A stretch of DNA of 64,000 nucleotides from Chryseobacterium foetidum (GTDB lineage Bacteria > Bacteroidota > Bacteroidia > Flavobacteriales > Weeksellaceae): assembly GCF_025457425.1 (NCBI RefSeq), contig NZ_JAMXIA010000001.1, positions 2,604,001 through 2,668,000 on the forward strand, given 5' to 3'. Below the pieces are notes generated by a model that saw nothing but the letters and a program-made list of their open reading frames with translations, did not search any database and was not told the origin of the DNA. Below are positions 62,301 through 64,000 of this stretch, in pieces. Numbering within the stretch: position 1 is the first letter of the stretch; every line of letters starts with the position of its first letter. The position numbers and the translations under genes are program-made.

Positions 62301-64000
62301 ATTCTCAAAGATGGTTTGATGCAGTACGAAAACGGTCTTCCGGTACCATCGGCTCCGTCTACTACAACCAATTCAAACTGGGGTATTCAGCCAAAACAAC
62401 CTCCGATTTTGTATGCCTTCTCTACTGAAGGTACAGACAGAACTGCTCAGGATTTAGGGTATGACGGTTTGAGTTCAGATCAGGAGGCGGCACGTTTCGG
62501 GAATACATTTGTGAACCCTGTTACCAATTTAGCTGACCCTGCGGTTGATGATTTTGTGTTTTATCTTTCTACAAGATTTACAGGAAATTTAGCTTCTTCA
62601 CTGGTTCAGCGTTACAAATATTTCAGAGGACCGGAAGGAAACTCACAGAGCAATTCTCTAGAAGTAGCTTCTCAAACTCCGGATGCGGAAGATATCAACA
62701 GAGATTACAATTTAGATCAAAGTGAAAACTATAATGAATATGTTGTAAACCTTGATCAGGCAAGTTTAACTTTAGGCCAGAATAATATTGTTGATGTTAA
62801 AACGGTTCAGGCGACTTTCCAAAATGGTCAGACCGATGATGTGAAATGGTATCTCTTCAGAATTCCGGTTAATAAATTAGATGATCCCAATGCAGGTGGA
62901 AACAAAGATGAATCAATCTTAAATAATGTCCGCTTCGCAAGAATGCTTCTTACCGGCTTTGATAACGTGTCTACATTAAGATTTGGTACCATGGATTTGG
63001 TAAGGTCAGACTGGAGAAGATATCCTAAAAACATTGCTAAATTTACTGACGGAACTCCGCCTGTGACACCGGATCCAGCAACTAACGAGGGTTCTATTGT
63101 TGTCGATAATAATAATTTTGAAGTAGGTAGCGTAAATATTGAAGAAAATGCACTGAATCAGCCTCCATATGTATTGCCTCCGGGAATCGACAGACAGGTT
63201 TTAAGTGGAAATGCCGGTGCTCAGAGACAAAATGAATCTTCTTTGTATTTGAAAGCTGAAAATTTGCTGGCAAACGATGCAAAAGGTGTTTTCAAAAATA
63301 CTGCAATAGATATGAGAAGATACAAGAAGTTGAGACTTTTTGTACATGCGCAGGATCCTACAAACAGAGATGTGAATATCGGACAGATCGATCCAAAGAC
63401 AAAATTCTTCATCCGTTTCGGTAGTGATAATTCAGATAACTATTATGAGTATGAGTCATCATTAAAAATTACGCCGAGAACAGCGACAACTCCAATGGAA
63501 ATCTGGCCTTTCGAGAATGAAGTAGATTTCAATATTCAGGATTTTGTAGATGCTAAAATAAGAAGAGACCGTAATTTTCCAACTGGTATTACCGAAAGAA
63601 GAGAAGATAATCAATTTGGGGATGCCAATAAAAAAATCTACATCAAGGGACGTCCTAGCTTAGGAAACATTACCACAATTATGGTAGGGATAAGAAACGC
63701 TCCGGACCGGGGAAGTTCTTCAATCACCAGAGTTCTTTGGGTAAACGAAATCCGTCTTTCTGAAATCGAAAATGATGGCGGTTACGCAGGAAATGCAAGT
63801 TTAAATTTCAACCTTGGAGATTTTGCAACTGTGAACACGAGCGCATCTTATTCATCAGTAGGTTTCGGAAATATAGATTCTAAACCTGCCGAAAGAAGTC
63901 AGGCGGCACAATCTGCATTCAGCATCAATACGGCTATCAACGCAGATAAATTCTTACCTGAAAAGACAGGAATTAAAATCCCTGTTAATTATTCCTATTC
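59304..64000 (+). CDS. sprA: SprA, outer-membrane translocon of the type IX secretion system, 3' part outside
   Basis: An open frame runs from a GTG at 59304 (an in-frame TTG at 59301 is the alternative) to the window edge, about 1565 codons of an expected 2300-2500. The start is not ATG. The signal peptide reads VKKISFLNIFSVLFFLF, ending in SAFAQ. Recognisable SprA features follow: FTIKKDWQVEDPTYYEAYYD, NRTSFTFDIDQRIQLGLIGK (early barrel strand), SFEQTTSKISL-type region FIDDFEQTTSK, and FIYNRKARRLTTNEYSFHPQ. SprA is the giant barrel through which T9SS cargo passes, such as the protein encoded at 4332. The gene follows ruvA, the usual flavobacterial order. Confidence 0.92.
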   Translation, partial: MKKISFLNIFSVLFFLFVSGSAFAQQEPTGFTIKKDWQVEDPTYYEAYYDIKTGMYFVYPKVGNTITGPYVAMSPQDYKEFMDAQQAKEYYKDKSNRYSLMFRKDKAEAERLGLIPSLTINNRLFETMFGSNKIEIIPSGYASFDFAGLYQKIDNPLILPQNRTSFTFDIDQRIQLGLIGKVGENLQLKANYDTQSGFAFENRMNLVWQSKGTWKDLQTKGLNDVNKPSAGGEDKIIKRIEFGNVNMPLSTSLIRGSESLFGIKSEFQLGKTFGTVVMSQQQGEARNIVVQGGGVMNTFKINAIDYEDNQHYYIGHYFLNNYDNALLNYPQINSRINISRMEVWVLDQGNSNLAYQKSIVGIRDLGDGPSGLPDNSQNNIYSAVTSLGAGIRNPDQTYSTVNGQVLPNSAGGTEAYTDGEQFIYNRKARRLTTNEYSFHPQLGYISLNQKLNDQQLLAVSYSYTVNGTNQVYKVGEFSEESPVLITKLLKPNTTVKTTSPMWQLMMKNIYALDAGQIEQDGFILNVLYRDPKTGGKVNYLPGTNVADINLLKLLNWDRLNLNGDLQSSSGTLGDGIFDFAEGITVRKEFGKLIFTKAQPFGSHMQSVLGTNDPQYVFSDLYSQQKQVASASNLAQRYTLEGRYKGAQGQGISLGAVNVPQGSVKVSANGVQLTEGVDYTVDYMLGSVTIINENVKQSGQAINISLENQLTFNTQRKRFLGLNLERRVSENFIFGGTVVNYSESPLTQKVNYGQEAVNNTMAGINMLYNNQLPFLTRLTDKIPGINTEAPSNLNFRMEGAYLLPGINKGTNDQSYIDDFEQTTSKISLKEPTAWSLASKPEKNQGNPLFNGAGANNDITNGYGRGLLSWYNIDPRFWGVGGRPPEGITAQSVSNHASRRVQFSEIFNNRDFVAGEQTFTNTFDVSYYPNEKGPYNVNPNTETTQQRWAGIMRPISVSNFINSNIEYVEFWMMDPYADNRPLSQPGGSPKLLLHLGNVSEDILKDGLMQYENGLPVPSAPSTTTNSNWGIQPKQPPILYAFSTEGTDRTAQDLGYDGLSSDQEAARFGNTFVNPVTNLADPAVDDFVFYLSTRFTGNLASSLVQRYKYFRGPEGNSQSNSLEVASQTPDAEDINRDYNLDQSENYNEYVVNLDQASLTLGQNNIVDVKTVQATFQNGQTDDVKWYLFRIPVNKLDDPNAGGNKDESILNNVRFARMLLTGFDNVSTLRFGTMDLVRSDWRRYPKNIAKFTDGTPPVTPDPATNEGSIVVDNNNFEVGSVNIEENALNQPPYVLPPGIDRQVLSGNAGAQRQNESSLYLKAENLLANDAKGVFKNTAIDMRRYKKLRLFVHAQDPTNRDVNIGQIDPKTKFFIRFGSDNSDNYYEYESSLKITPRTATTPMEIWPFENEVDFNIQDFVDAKIRRDRNFPTGITERREDNQFGDANKKIYIKGRPSLGNITTIMVGIRNAPDRGSSSITRVLWVNEIRLSEIENDGGYAGNASLNFNLGDFATVNTSASYSSVGFGNIDSKPAERSQAAQSAFSINTAINADKFLPEKTGIKIPVNYSY

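Overview
The window looks like a chromosomal segment of a flavobacterium, most like Chryseobacterium or another Weeksellaceae member. The signs are low GC, promoters of the Bacteroidota type (TTTG and TAnnTTTG boxes), a SusC/SusD pair, a T9SS-sorted protein, a large sprA gene at the right edge, and the gene order malic enzyme, ruvA, sprA. The genus is inferred from recognisable protein families, not from an alignment.

Layout. 1-8.1 kb is mostly housekeeping: a partial secreted protein, dtd and a small lipoprotein on the minus strand, then greA, a HIT protein, clpX, a T9SS cargo protein with a tiny membrane partner, a thioredoxin-like protein and a tRNA-Met. 8.2-22.4 kb is a secreted pectin/rhamnogalacturonan-I (RG-I) degradation cluster: GH28, GH2, CE12, GH106, a GATase-like protein, PL11, a second CE12 and GH105. 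22.5-23.0 kb holds a GxxExxY/PD-(D/E)XK gene between inverted repeats. 23.2-37.1 kb holds uptake and L-rhamnose catabolism: rhaT, rhaM, SusC, SusD, fused aldolase-dehydrogenase, isomerase, kinase and an FMN L-lactate dehydrogenase. 37.5-48.9 kb adds a GH140-like enzyme, two small unrelated genes, a GntR regulator, and a minus-strand operon of GH28, a DUF4450-type giant and an (alpha/alpha)6-barrel glycosidase-like protein. 49.6-53.6 kb is a minus-strand block (DUF3810 protease-like, FHS sugar transporter, PlsC, GtrA). 53.9-64 kb carries a small coiled-coil protein, a BadF-type kinase, malic enzyme, a VapBC-type toxin-antitoxin pair, ruvA and the first two thirds of sprA.

How it works together (inference from families). 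Outer-surface and periplasmic enzymes deacetylate (CE12), cut (PL11, GH28) and trim (GH2, GH106, GH105) RG-I. SusCD imports oligomers and RhaT imports rhamnose. RhaM, RhaI, the kinase and the fused aldolase-dehydrogenase give DHAP plus lactate, and the adjacent lactate dehydrogenase gives pyruvate. Four operon starts in the cluster (8.1, 24.9, 30.5 and 48.9 kb) carry a similar motif, GCAGKAT-N3-GCRGGAT, about 37-41 bases upstream of a TAnnTTTG-like box. I consider this the best candidate for an undescribed regulatory element here.

Intergenic DNA is rich in repeats: a 125-bp inverted pair around the GH106-PL11 segment, two-hairpin repeats, CTTCGACAGGCTCAG hairpins and AAAAGTCACAAAAG repeats. 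A terminator inside the greA leader and a possible small RNA at 49.5 kb are further points of interest. No CRISPR array, rRNA, prophage or insertion-sequence transposase was seen.
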